Both the position numbers and the translations under genes were made by a program. A stretch of 64,000 nucleotides of DNA from Bacillota bacterium (lineage in GTDB: Bacteria; Bacillota; Clostridia; Lachnospirales; CAG-274): contig JAFYGI010000006.1 in the NCBI GenBank assembly GCA_017543265.1, forward strand, positions 62,001 to 126,000, written 5' to 3'. Below, one piece after another: positions 44,916 to 54,054 of this stretch. Each line of letters starts with the position of its first letter. Positions within the stretch are counted from its first letter, which is position 1. The notes beneath the pieces are model-generated. The model was given only the letters and a program-made list of their open reading frames with translations. It was not told where the DNA came from and ran no database searches.

Positions 44916-47285
44916 ATGTGCAGTACAAAAAAAGCACAAAAGCAAAGCAGGAAATATATTACGGTCAAAAGACCGATGCCGTATTTGCTTATATTTTTAT
45001 GTATCGGCATATATGCCGCAAACGCCGCAAACAGCCTGCAAAGGCTGGCTGTGCTGTCGGCGGCCGTGCTGATAGCCTGCTTGTTCTGCGCATTTTTCAC
45101 CGACCGTATCTATACGGCCTTATTCCCGCTTATGGTATTTGCGGGGATTTTTTTGTTTAAAGCCTTTCTTGGCGACCCAATGACGGATGTCCTTATCGAC
45201 CGTGCCGCCGCTGCGCGTGAAAGCGCCGCAGTCAGCGGTGTTGTAACGGATCTTTCGCCAAAGGACGGCAAAACGGCGTATAAAATAAAAACTGACCTTA
45301 TCGCGCTGGAGGACGGTACAAAAATAACATCGCCCTGCGGCGTAAGGCTGATAACGCCGCAAAAGCTTTCCTGCGGCGAGCGTGTTGTTATAATATCGCG
45401 TATTTATATGCATTACGGCAAATTTAACCCGTCGGATTTTGACAACAGGCTTTATCTGCGTACACAGGGCATAAGCTACAGTATGTATACCGACAGCGGG
45501 GCGGATATAAGGCGTGTCGGCAGGGAAAACAGCCCGATATACGCCGCAAGAAACCTGATGTACGGGGTGCGCTGCAAAGTGTCGGGGGTCTTTGACAAAA
45601 ACTTTACCCCTGCGCAGGCAGGGCTTTTAAAGGCCGTGACTACGGGTGACAGAAGCGGGCTGGACTACGATATAAAGCAAAATTTCAAGGGCAGCGGGAT
45701 ATACCATTTTCTGGCCATATCGGGCCTGCATCTTTCGGCGGCTGCCGCTTTTATCATGCTGCTGCTCGGCAGGGCGGACAAAAGGGCGGCCTGTGTCATT
45801 ACGGCGGTGCTTCTGGGTCTTTACTGGATAATGACGGGCGCGGGCGTTGCGGTGACAAGGGCTGTGCTGATGATATATATTCTTTTGGCGGGCAGGGTGA
45901 TATACAGGCGGTACGACCTGATAAACGCGGCCTCGCTGGCGGCGCTGATACTGCTTGTTTGTGACCCGCTGTATTTGTTTGACACGGGCTTTTTGTACTC
46001 CTTCGGCGCGGTGTTCGGCATTGCGCTTGTTGTTCCGCACGTCACAAAAAGGTTTTCAAAGGGCGTTGTCGGCTATATCGCCTGTGCCGCCGCTGTTTCC
46101 TTCGGCGCAACATTGTTTACAAGGGTGATAACGCTTGCCCGCTTTTACACCGTCAACAAATACGACATTCTTATCAATGTAGCGCTTATGCCGCTTATGA
46201 TCGTCATCGTTATAGGTGCGGCCGTTTACGGCTTTGCGGGTCTTATCTTTGATGTGGGGCCTGCGGCGCGGCCTTTGGGCTTTATGGCGGATATGCTTCT
46301 GGCTGTGACCGACAGGCTCGGGCGTGTCTGTGTCGTACCCGTCGGCTGTCCGTCAAAAACGGCGCTTGGCCTGATATTGGCCGGACTTTTGGTGTTTGTG
46401 CTTTTTCTGCTGCGGCCGTGCGCCAAAAGGCTTGCATTGTCGGTACTGCTGCTGTTTTCGGCCGTGCCGATGCTTTTGACTTACAACAAGGAGCCCGTGC
46501 TGAACTTTTTGTATGTGGGGCAGGGGGACTGCTGTGTAATAAACAAGGGCAGGCGTGCATATATTATCGACTGCGGAGGCAGTGCCCTGTCGGACATAGG
46601 TGCGGATACGGGTACATACCGCATAATGCCGTTTCTTGACTACAGCGGCGTGCGCAGTGTGGGTGCCGTGTTTGTATCGCACATGGACACCGACCATGTA
46701 AAGGGGCTTTTTGACCTGATGAAGGGCGGTACGGACATAGACAGGATATATATTTCGGCCTATGCGGACGAAAACGAAAATCATGCGCTTTTGCTCGACA
46801 TGGCGGCGGAGCGCGGCATACCCGTCATGCGGCTGTCCGCAGGGGAAAAGGTCACGCTTGACGGCATGGATATAAGCTGTCTTTACCCAAGCGGGCATAT
46901 TTCGGACAAAAACGACAATTCTATGGTGCTTAAATGGGAATACGGTGGCAAAAGTGCGCTGTTTACGGGTGATATAAGCAAAAAGGCGGAAAAGACACTT
47001 CCAAAGGAGGTGCTGGATACCGATATACTGAAGCTTGCCCATCACGGCAGCCGTACCTCTACAAGTGTTTATCTGGTCAAAAATGCCTCGCCCGAATTTG
47101 CCGTTGCCTCGGCGGGGCTTAACAATACCTTCGGGCATCCGTCAAAGGAAATTGTTGCACGGATGAGAAAATATGGCGTTAAATTGTACAAAACCTATGA
47201 CGAAATGACAGCTTTTGTGTATAAAGACGGCAATTTTACTGTTTACAGATACGAAAATTTGGAGTATAATAGTATAGTTAGGTAA
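44916..47285 (+). CDS. comEC: ComEC/Rec2-type DNA-uptake channel protein
   Basis: 789 aa. N-terminal helices and an OB-like domain (about 60-180), the Competence domain with many helices (GSGIYHFLAISGLHLS, then MTGAGVAVTRAVLM; about 210-500), and a C-terminal metallo-beta-lactamase-like domain (GQGDCCVI, SHMDTDHVKG, KLAHHGSRTSTS). ComEC forms the membrane pore for single-stranded DNA in transformation; its nuclease-like domain is proposed to degrade the other strand. ATG 44916 with GGTGG is chosen; the frame opens at 44880 inside mnmG. No other competence gene is near. Confidence 0.93.
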   Translation: MCSTKKAQKQSRKYITVKRPMPYLLIFLCIGIYAANAANSLQRLAVLSAAVLIACLFCAFFTDRIYTALFPLMVFAGIFLFKAFLGDPMTDVLIDRAAAARESAAVSGVVTDLSPKDGKTAYKIKTDLIALEDGTKITSPCGVRLITPQKLSCGERVVIISRIYMHYGKFNPSDFDNRLYLRTQGISYSMYTDSGADIRRVGRENSPIYAARNLMYGVRCKVSGVFDKNFTPAQAGLLKAVTTGDRSGLDYDIKQNFKGSGIYHFLAISGLHLSAAAAFIMLLLGRADKRAACVITAVLLGLYWIMTGAGVAVTRAVLMIYILLAGRVIYRRYDLINAASLAALILLVCDPLYLFDTGFLYSFGAVFGIALVVPHVTKRFSKGVVGYIACAAAVSFGATLFTRVITLARFYTVNKYDILINVALMPLMIVIVIGAAVYGFAGLIFDVGPAARPLGFMADMLLAVTDRLGRVCVVPVGCPSKTALGLILAGLLVFVLFLLRPCAKRLALSVLLLFSAVPMLLTYNKEPVLNFLYVGQGDCCVINKGRRAYIIDCGGSALSDIGADTGTYRIMPFLDYSGVRSVGAVFVSHMDTDHVKGLFDLMKGGTDIDRIYISAYADENENHALLLDMAAERGIPVMRLSAGEKVTLDGMDISCLYPSGHISDKNDNSMVLKWEYGGKSALFTGDISKKAEKTLPKEVLDTDILKLAHHGSRTSTSVYLVKNASPEFAVASAGLNNTFGHPSKEIVARMRKYGVKLYKTYDEMTAFVYKDGNFTVYRYENLEYNSIVR
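47242..47270 (+). promoter_or_regulatory. Promoter inside the end of comEC, for pepP
   Basis: TTTACA (47242-47247), exactly 17 bp, TATAAT (47265-47270). Near consensus and well placed 54 bp before the pepP start. Confidence 0.68.
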
Positions 47286-47324
47286 GGAATACCTTTAAAA
47301 CCGTATAAACAGAGGCGCAGATAA

Positions 47325-48563
47325 ATGAAAAATTTTTATATATCAAACCGGGAACGTCTGGCACAGCTTATGGACGACAATTCCGCCGCGATCTTGCTTT
47401 CGGGCGGGGAGGTCACAAAGACTGGGGACGAGAATTATCCGTTTACGCCGTCATGCAATTTTTTGTACCTGACGGGCATTGCACAGCCGGGTGTGATACT
47501 GCTTTTGGCAAAGCAGGGCGGCGAGGTGTCGCAGACCCTTTTCATACCGCCCTTTGACGAGGAGCAGGCCAGATGGACGGGTGCGGTCATGCTGCCCGAC
47601 GAGGCAAAGGTCGTAAGCGGCATAGACGATATAAAATACGACTATAAATTTTATGATATCCTTGCGGGCGTGCTTTTCGGCAAGCGCATACAAAGCGTAT
47701 GGCTTGACCTTGAAAACAGGACGTTTTTCAGAAACAGCGGCGAAAACGACCTTGCCGACATGATAAAACGGGGCTATCCGCATATCGGCATAAAAAATCT
47801 TTACAATGTGCTGGCGGATATGCGCCGCACAAAACAGCCGCACGAGCTGGAAAAAATACGCCGCGCCGCAGAAATAACGGGCATGGGCATAGAGGCTATG
47901 CTTAAAAACGTGCATCCCGGTATGCGCGAGTATGCGCTGGAGGCATATTTTGATTTTGCGCTTAAAACAAACGGCGTAAAGGAGCACGCCTTCAAGTCCA
48001 TAGTGGCATCGGGCAAAAATGCCGCCGTCCTGCATTACAGCGACAACAGCGACGTTATAGCGGACAACAGCCTTGTGCTTTGCGATGTCGGCGCAAGGTG
48101 GGAGTATTACTGCGGCGATGTGACCCGAACCTTCCCCGCAAACGGACATTTCAGCGACAGGCAAAGGCTTCTTTACAACACCGTGCTGGAGGGTCAGCGC
48201 AGGGTCATGTCTGCGATACGTCCGGGCGTGCCGTTTAAAAGCCTTAACGAAACACTTTTAAAATACTACGAAACGGCACTTGCGGATATCGGCCTTATCG
48301 ACACGGCAGAGCAGGTGAAAAAATACTACTGGCACGGCGTAAGTCATATGCTGGGCATAGAAACACACGATGCGGGCAGGCACAACGAGGGGCTTCTGGA
48401 GCCGGGTATGGTGCTTACCGTGGAGCCGGGGCTTTATATAGCCGAGGAGGGTATAGGCATAAGGATAGAGGACGATGTCGTTGTTACCGAAAACGGCTGC
48501 AGCGTGCTTTCCGACGGCATACCCAAAACCGTTGAGGAGATAGAAAGCGCGATGAACGGATAA
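47325..48563 (+). CDS. pepP: Xaa-Pro aminopeptidase, M24B
   Basis: 412 aa. Removes N-terminal residues before proline. N-terminal aminopeptidase-P domain (about 1-155), then the pita-bread catalytic domain with metal ligands Asp in LVLCDVGA, Asp in CGDVTRTF, His in HGVSHMLGIETHD, Glu in VLTVEPGLYI and Glu in GIRIEDDVVV. SD AGAGGCG. First gene of a tight run reaching at least map. Confidence 0.94.
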   Translation: MKNFYISNRERLAQLMDDNSAAILLSGGEVTKTGDENYPFTPSCNFLYLTGIAQPGVILLLAKQGGEVSQTLFIPPFDEEQARWTGAVMLPDEAKVVSGIDDIKYDYKFYDILAGVLFGKRIQSVWLDLENRTFFRNSGENDLADMIKRGYPHIGIKNLYNVLADMRRTKQPHELEKIRRAAEITGMGIEAMLKNVHPGMREYALEAYFDFALKTNGVKEHAFKSIVASGKNAAVLHYSDNSDVIADNSLVLCDVGARWEYYCGDVTRTFPANGHFSDRQRLLYNTVLEGQRRVMSAIRPGVPFKSLNETLLKYYETALADIGLIDTAEQVKKYYWHGVSHMLGIETHDAGRHNEGLLEPGMVLTVEPGLYIAEEGIGIRIEDDVVVTENGCSVLSDGIPKTVEEIESAMNG

Positions 48564-48564
48564 T

Positions 48565-49272
48565 ATGGCAAAGATAGAAAAAGAAACCGAGATGTACGCC
48601 CCCGTCAAAAAATTGCTGGAGGGCATGGGATATACCGTGCGTGCCGAGGTCAAGGACTGCGACATAGTTGCGGTCAGGGACGACGAGATGGCGGTGGTGG
48701 AGATGAAGCGCTCGTTTAATATCACCGTTGTCTATCAGGCAATGGACAGGCGCAGCATAACGCCGAACGTATATGTTGCGATACCGCGTCCGTCAAGCCT
48801 GCGCGAAAAAAGCACACGCATGATGATGACGCTTTTAAAGGAGCTGGGGATAGGCCTTATCACGGTGGGCAACAATTCCCTGAGAAATGCCGATATATGG
48901 ATAGAGCCGCAGCAGGTGAAAAAGACGGGCAAGCGCCGCACGGATGCCGTCAAAAAAGAGTTTGACCAGCGTTCGGGCGACAGAAATACGGGCGGCAGTA
49001 CGGGCAAAAAGATAGTGACGGCCTATAAGGAGGCCTCGGTGCTGGCGCTTTGTCACATGGAAAAATACGATAAAATAATGGTAAAGCAGATAAAAAAGCT
49101 GGGCTATCCCGAAAAAATGAAAAACGCCCTGCACTCCAACGTCTTTGGCTGGTTTGAGCGCAACAGCGCCTATGAATACGGCCTGTCCGTAAAGGGACTG
49201 GAGGCGCTGGAGGGCGAGGAATACAAAGAACTGATAGAGCATTATAGGAAAGAGGTTAAGGAAAATGTATAA
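48565..49272 (+). CDS. DUF2161-like protein with PD-(D/E)XK nuclease-type fold
   Basis: 235 aa. The N-terminal part (about 8-115) has a helix, then VKDCDIVAVRDDEMAVVEMKRSF, fitting the D...E-x-K core of the PD-(D/E)XK fold: Asp in DCDIV, and Glu and Lys in VVEMK. The C-terminal part is basic with a winged-helix-like end (YGLSVKGLEALEGEEYKEL). DUF2161 proteins are uncharacterised, and the nuclease role is inferred from fold motifs. Starts 1 nt after the pepP stop and overlaps map by 8 bp. Confidence 0.8.
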   Translation: MAKIEKETEMYAPVKKLLEGMGYTVRAEVKDCDIVAVRDDEMAVVEMKRSFNITVVYQAMDRRSITPNVYVAIPRPSSLREKSTRMMMTLLKELGIGLITVGNNSLRNADIWIEPQQVKKTGKRRTDAVKKEFDQRSGDRNTGGSTGKKIVTAYKEASVLALCHMEKYDKIMVKQIKKLGYPEKMKNALHSNVFGWFERNSAYEYGLSVKGLEALEGEEYKELIEHYRKEVKENV

Positions 49273-50134
49273 AATTGGCAGAAACGACCGCTGCTGGTGC
49301 GGCAGCGGCAAAAAATACAAATCCTGTCACGAAAAAAGTGACGAGGCGAACATGGCGGAATTTGCCGCAAAGGGCTATCCCATACCCGACCGCTCGCTTA
49401 TACTGGAGCCCGGACAGATAGACGGCATCAGAAAAAGCGCAAGGGTATCGGTCGCTATAATGGATGCGCTTGAGGACTTTATAAAAGAGGGCGTGACCAC
49501 AAACGAGATAGACGCGCTGGTGTCGAAGATGACGGCGGAGGCGGGTGCGATACCTGCACCGCTCAACTACTGCGGCTTCCCCAAAAGCTGCTGTACGTCG
49601 ATAAATGATGTTGTCTGCCACGGTATACCCGATGATACAAGGCTTAAAAACGGCGATATCATAAATGTCGATGTTACCACCATACTGGACGGCTACTACT
49701 CGGATATGAGCCGTATGTACACCATCGGCGATATATCGGACGAGGCCGCAAAGCTTATAGAGCGCACCAAGGAAATGATGTTTGCGGGCATTGATGTTAT
49801 CAAGCCTTATATGCCCGTTGCCGAGATAGGAAACACCATACACGACATTGCCGACAAATACGGCTACGGCGTTGTAAGGGCGCTGTGCGGTCACGGCGTG
49901 GGACTTAAATTCCACTCCGAGCCGACGGTAAACCATTACAGAAGCAAGGCCAAGTCCATGATACTTGTGCCGGGCATGGTGCTTACCGTGGAGCCTATGA
50001 TAAACGCAGGCACATGGGATGTTGAGGTGCTGGAGGACGAGTGGACGGTCGTTACGCGCGACGGCAGTCTTTCGGCGCAGTGGGAGCATACCGTTGTGGT
50101 AACGGAAACGGGTGTGGAGATACTGACCGTATAA
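49265..50134 (+). CDS. map: Methionine aminopeptidase type I with N-terminal SEC-C zinc motif
   Basis: 289 aa. Residues 4-20 (NDRCWCGSGKKYKSCH) form a SEC-C zinc motif, thought to help ribosome or chaperone binding. The catalytic domain has metal ligands Asp in NVDVTTILDGYYSDMSR, His in CGHGVGLKFHSEP, Glu in VLTVEPM and Glu in WEHTVVV. It removes initiator Met from new proteins. It overlaps the DUF2161 gene by 8 bp. Probably a second, non-ribosomal-operon copy, as the usual map lies with secY/adk. Confidence 0.95.
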   Translation: MYKIGRNDRCWCGSGKKYKSCHEKSDEANMAEFAAKGYPIPDRSLILEPGQIDGIRKSARVSVAIMDALEDFIKEGVTTNEIDALVSKMTAEAGAIPAPLNYCGFPKSCCTSINDVVCHGIPDDTRLKNGDIINVDVTTILDGYYSDMSRMYTIGDISDEAAKLIERTKEMMFAGIDVIKPYMPVAEIGNTIHDIADKYGYGVVRALCGHGVGLKFHSEPTVNHYRSKAKSMILVPGMVLTVEPMINAGTWDVEVLEDEWTVVTRDGSLSAQWEHTVVVTETGVEILTV

Positions 50135-50159
50135 TTTGCATGGGAGGCTTTGGGCTTTT

Positions 50160-50966
50160 ATGTACAGAATAAGCTTATGGGATAGCGACATCCCGCATTT
50201 TAACGAAGAATTTACAAACGAAAACAATGCCAACTGTCCCTCGCTTGACTGCTATATCTGCGAGGGGGATCAGATACGCCCCGCCATACTTATCATACCC
50301 GGCGGCGGCTATGACCACCGCGCGGAGCATGAGGGCGGCACCATAGCAAACGAGTTTGTGGGCAACGGCTACAACGCTTTTGTGCTTAATTACAGGGTCG
50401 CACCGTATAAGCATCCCGTCATGCTAAACGATGCACAGCGTGCCATGCGCTACATACGCTACAATGCGCAAAAGCTCAGGATCGACCCTTATAAGATAGC
50501 CGCGCTCGGCTTTTCGGCGGGCGGCAATCTGGCGGGACTTCTGGCGGAGTATCACGATAAATTCGATTACGAGCACCGCGACGACCAGGACACGGTCAGC
50601 GCAAAGCCCGATGCACTTATACTGTGCTACACGGTATCGAGCAATTACGATGCCTACAGGCATATAAAGACGGCGGAGAATATTGCGGGCGATGACGACG
50701 ACCTTAAACGCAGTCTTTCGCTTAACCTTAACGTGCGCAAGGATATGGGTCCCGTTTTTATGTGGCATACCTTTGAGGATGCCTCCGTAAACTGCATAAA
50801 CAGCCTGCGCCTTGCAACGGCATTAAAGGAAAACGATATTCCCGTGGAGCTGCATCTTTTCCCGCACGGCAGACACGGCCTGGGGCTGGCAACGGGTGTT
50901 TACGGCACCGACCAATGGTTCTGGCTGATGCTTAAATGGCTTAAAGGAGTGGGCTTTGGCATATAA
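50160..50966 (+). CDS. Alpha/beta-hydrolase, esterase of the BD-FAE/acetyl-xylan type
   Basis: 268 aa with no signal peptide, so cytoplasmic. Oxyanion region PGGGYDHRAEHEG, nucleophile Ser in GFSAGGNLAG, and C-terminal catalytic His in FPHGRHGLGLA. This group removes acetyl or feruloyl groups from sugars or acts on small esters. ATG 50160 is preferred (begins MYRISLWDSDIP); a TTG at 50136 with a poorer context is an alternative, as GGGAGG lies 13 nt from ATG. Fits the polysaccharide theme; the exact substrate is unknown. Confidence 0.85.
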   Translation: MYRISLWDSDIPHFNEEFTNENNANCPSLDCYICEGDQIRPAILIIPGGGYDHRAEHEGGTIANEFVGNGYNAFVLNYRVAPYKHPVMLNDAQRAMRYIRYNAQKLRIDPYKIAALGFSAGGNLAGLLAEYHDKFDYEHRDDQDTVSAKPDALILCYTVSSNYDAYRHIKTAENIAGDDDDLKRSLSLNLNVRKDMGPVFMWHTFEDASVNCINSLRLATALKENDIPVELHLFPHGRHGLGLATGVYGTDQWFWLMLKWLKGVGFGI

Positions 50967-50995
50967 TACACCAAATACATTTTTGGAAGTGTTAT

Positions 50996-51256
50996 ATGGA
51001 CAGGATACAATCCCTTAAACAAAAAGAGGTAGTAAACCTTTGCGACGGCCTGCGGCTGGGCTGTGTGGAGGATATAGTCGTCGATACGGCCAACGGCTGT
51101 GTGGCGGCGGTGATAGTGCCTGCGCCGGGACGGCTGTTTGGCATATTTGGCCGCAAGGAGCTGTATATAAAATGGTGCGACATCAAAAAAATAGGTGTCG
51201 ATATAATAGTGGTAGACATAGACATTAACAGATGTATAATAAACGATAAGAATTAG
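50996..51256 (+). CDS. ylmC: YlmC/YmxH-family PRC-barrel protein
   Basis: 86 aa. SLKQKEVVNLCDGLRLGCVEDIVVD, VPAPGRLFGIFGRKELYIKW and IGVDIIVVDID match the sporulation-associated YlmC/YmxH family, a small PRC-barrel protein of unknown biochemical role, common in spore formers. SD GGAAG. 11 bp before the aminotransferase gene. Confidence 0.92.
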   Translation: MDRIQSLKQKEVVNLCDGLRLGCVEDIVVDTANGCVAAVIVPAPGRLFGIFGRKELYIKWCDIKKIGVDIIVVDIDINRCIINDKN

Positions 51257-51267
51257 GAGATACCAAA

Positions 51268-52431
51268 ATGAAGTTTTCGGATAAATTCGGCAGGTCCGAG
51301 GCCAATATCCTTATGGACCTTGACGATGCGAAAAACAGGCTTGAAAAACAGGGCAGGGAGGTTATAAACCTTTCCATAGGCACACCCGATCTTCCGCCCG
51401 ATAAATTTGTTATGGAGGCGGTCTCGGAGGGATTTCTCGACCCCGAAAATTACAAATACGGCATGACCGAAAGCCCAGAGCTTGTGCATGCGGTGCAAAA
51501 CTGGTACAGCCGCAGATACGGCGTAACGCTTGAAGCGCAGAACATCACCGCGGTAAACGGCTCGCAGGAGGGCATTGCCCATATCGCCTTTCCGCTTATC
51601 GACAGCGGGGAAACGGTGCTGGTGCCCGACCCCTGCTATCAGATATTCGGCTTCGGCCCTAAGCTTGCCGATGCAAACCTTGAATATATGCCGCTTTTAA
51701 AGGAAAACGGCTATATAATAGATCTGGATGCCATACCCGAGGAAACGGCCAAAAGGGCAAGGGTGATGGTGGTGTCCTATCCCAACAATCCCACGACCGC
51801 ACAGGCCGACAGGGACTTTTATGTGAGGCTTGTAGCCTTTGCCAAAAAGTACGATATTATCGTTATACACGACAACGCCTACTCCGAGCTTGTCTATGAC
51901 AAGGCGGGTATCTCGTTTTTGCAGATACCCGGGGCTATGGATGTGGGCATAGAGTTCAACAGCCTTTCAAAGTCCTACAACCTTACGGGGCTGAGGCTTA
52001 GCTTTGCGCTGGGCAATGCGGAGATAATCAAGCGTTTCCGCGCCTTCCGCTCGCAGATAGATTACGGTATCTGCATGGGCGTACAAAGGGCAGCTATAGC
52101 CGCACTCAACGGCCCGCAGGACATACTGGAAAGAAACCGTGCGGAGTACAAAAAGCGCAGGGACTGTCTTTGCGGCGGTCTTAACAAAATAGGCTGGAAG
52201 GTGCCCGAGGGCGGCGCGACCATGTTTACATGGTACCCCATACCCGAAAAATACGGCACGGACGACGAAAAATTCACCCTTGACCTGCTTGAAAGGGCGG
52301 GCGTGGTATGTGTGCCGGGCTCAAGCTTCGGCGAACACGGCAGGGGCTATGTGCGCATGGCGCTTGTACAGCCGTGTGAGATGCTTGAAAAGGCGATACG
52401 CAGTATAGACGACTGCGGGATACTGAACTAA
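51268..52431 (+). CDS. PLP-dependent aminotransferase, LL-DAP/aspartate type
   Basis: 387 aa. NLSIGTPDLPPDKFVMEAV, VNGSQEGIAHI, SYPNNPTTAQ, DNAYSELVYD and the PLP lysine in FNSLSKSYNLTGLRLSF identify a class I aminotransferase of the DapL/AspC-like group. It could act in lysine/peptidoglycan (LL-diaminopimelate) or general amino-acid synthesis; no lysine gene is adjacent. SD TAGGAGAT. Confidence 0.88.
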   Translation: MKFSDKFGRSEANILMDLDDAKNRLEKQGREVINLSIGTPDLPPDKFVMEAVSEGFLDPENYKYGMTESPELVHAVQNWYSRRYGVTLEAQNITAVNGSQEGIAHIAFPLIDSGETVLVPDPCYQIFGFGPKLADANLEYMPLLKENGYIIDLDAIPEETAKRARVMVVSYPNNPTTAQADRDFYVRLVAFAKKYDIIVIHDNAYSELVYDKAGISFLQIPGAMDVGIEFNSLSKSYNLTGLRLSFALGNAEIIKRFRAFRSQIDYGICMGVQRAAIAALNGPQDILERNRAEYKKRRDCLCGGLNKIGWKVPEGGATMFTWYPIPEKYGTDDEKFTLDLLERAGVVCVPGSSFGEHGRGYVRMALVQPCEMLEKAIRSIDDCGILN

Positions 52432-52463
52432 GAAGTTTTATTTACCGAAGAAAGAGGTTTAAA

Positions 52464-54008
52464 ATGCTGTTTAAGAAATTTATAACCGGTATACTGGCCG
52501 TGTCGGTGCTTTTTGCGGCCGTACCCTGTGAAGTGTTTGCCGTGCCCAGCGGGGCGGCGATAGAGTACGATGACGATGATGACGACGAGCCCGCATCGAC
52601 AAGACGCAGACAAAACGATGATGACGAAACGCCTGCAAGACACGGCGACTCGCAGTTTGTCTACTCCGACGAGACCACAACGGAAATGACCACCGTATCT
52701 ATGGTGGTGGATCAAAGCGGTATCTCCGCACCCGAGGGCATTGTCGCAAATGTAAATATCACGGCGGCTGGTGCTGCGCTTTTGGATGTCAACACGGGCA
52801 TAATGCTTTACGGCAAGCACGCCGAGGAGCGTTTTTACCCCGCCAGCATGACAAAGGTCATGACATTGCTTGTGGCCTGTGAAAACGGCAAGCTTGACGA
52901 TATGGTCACGGTGTCCGAAAATGCGGTCAACAATATCCCGTGGGACAGCAGTAAGGCCGATCTGGTGGCGGGGGAGGAGCTTTCCCTGCGCGACCTTTTA
53001 TACTCGGTCATACTGGTATCGGGAAATGATGCGGCTGTGGCCGTGGCGGAGCATGTAGGCGGCAGCGAAGAGGGCTTTGTGGAGATGATGAACAAAAAGG
53101 CCAAGGAGCTTGGCTGTGAAAACACACATTTTGTCAATCCGCACGGCTACCATGACGAAGACCACTATACAACACCGCATGATATGGCGCTTATCGTAAG
53201 GGCGGCCTGCCGGAACGAGGATGTCAACAAAGTATGGGGCGAGGCCGACCACAGCATAAATGCCACCGCAAAGCACGAGGCAAGGCTTTTGAACCATTCG
53301 GATAAAATGCTCCAGCCCACCACATCTTTTTATGACGAGCGTGTTAAGGGCGGCAAAACGGGCTTCCACAATCAGGCAATGAATACGCTTGCATCCTATG
53401 CCGTAAACGGCGAGGTGAAGCTTGCGGCAGTTGTTATGAAAGATGACGGCTATGATGCCACATACAGGGACACAAAGGCTCTGCTGGACTACGGCTTCGG
53501 CCTTTACAGCGAGCGTAAGCTGTACGGCCGTTCAAGCTTCGAGCGCATACTTCCCGTTGTACAGTATTACAAGGATGAAGAGATAGACTTGGGTACGGTA
53601 AATGTTACGCTTGCCAACGACCTAACCGCTTATACGCCCAGCTTTATCAATGAGGACACAGTAGCCGTAAAGTGCGAGATGCCCGAAAAGCTGACCGCAC
53701 CGATCGAGCTTGGACAGGCCTTGGGTACGGTAACGGTAAGCTACGGCGACACCGTGCTCGGCACCGTGGATGTGGTGGCCGACCGTGAGGTCGAGGCTAT
53801 CCCCGAAAAGGAGCTTGCACGTCAGAAAAGACACGAGGCCTTTGTAAAGGGACTTAAAATGCTCGGTATTACCGTGCTGGTACTGGTAATAGCATTTGCG
53901 GCCGTGGTCTTCGGCCTGCGTGCATGGTTTATCAGCCAGAAAAAGCGCAAGGGACATAAAAAGCAGACAACAAACAAAAAAAAGAAAATAAAAATAAAGC
54001 TTAAGTAA
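52464..54008 (+). CDS. D-alanyl-D-alanine carboxypeptidase (DacA/DacF type)
   Basis: 514 aa penicillin-binding protein that trims the stem peptide of peptidoglycan. Signal peptide (1-27), then an unusual very acidic linker (runs of Asp, then Arg/Gln/Asp and Thr; about 30-90). The catalytic motifs are SxxK in PASMTKVMTLL, SxN in SGNDAAVA and KTG in KGGKTGFHNQ. A C-terminal beta domain is followed by a membrane anchor (about 470-492) and a Lys-rich cytoplasmic tail. SD AAAGAGG. Likely a vegetative or spore-cortex enzyme. Confidence 0.94.
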   Translation: MLFKKFITGILAVSVLFAAVPCEVFAVPSGAAIEYDDDDDDEPASTRRRQNDDDETPARHGDSQFVYSDETTTEMTTVSMVVDQSGISAPEGIVANVNITAAGAALLDVNTGIMLYGKHAEERFYPASMTKVMTLLVACENGKLDDMVTVSENAVNNIPWDSSKADLVAGEELSLRDLLYSVILVSGNDAAVAVAEHVGGSEEGFVEMMNKKAKELGCENTHFVNPHGYHDEDHYTTPHDMALIVRAACRNEDVNKVWGEADHSINATAKHEARLLNHSDKMLQPTTSFYDERVKGGKTGFHNQAMNTLASYAVNGEVKLAAVVMKDDGYDATYRDTKALLDYGFGLYSERKLYGRSSFERILPVVQYYKDEEIDLGTVNVTLANDLTAYTPSFINEDTVAVKCEMPEKLTAPIELGQALGTVTVSYGDTVLGTVDVVADREVEAIPEKELARQKRHEAFVKGLKMLGITVLVLVIAFAAVVFGLRAWFISQKKRKGHKKQTTNKKKKIKIKLK

Positions 54009-54018
54009 TTATGCAATA

Positions 54019-54050
54019 AAAAAACGCAGGTCTTGTGCCTGCGTTTTTTG
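54019..54050. terminator. Bidirectional terminator between the carboxypeptidase and pectate lyase genes
   Basis: 10-bp stem AAAACGCAGG/CCTGCGTTTT (54021-54030 with 54038-54047), T and A runs on both sides. Confidence 0.93.
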
Positions 54051-54054
54051 TGTC

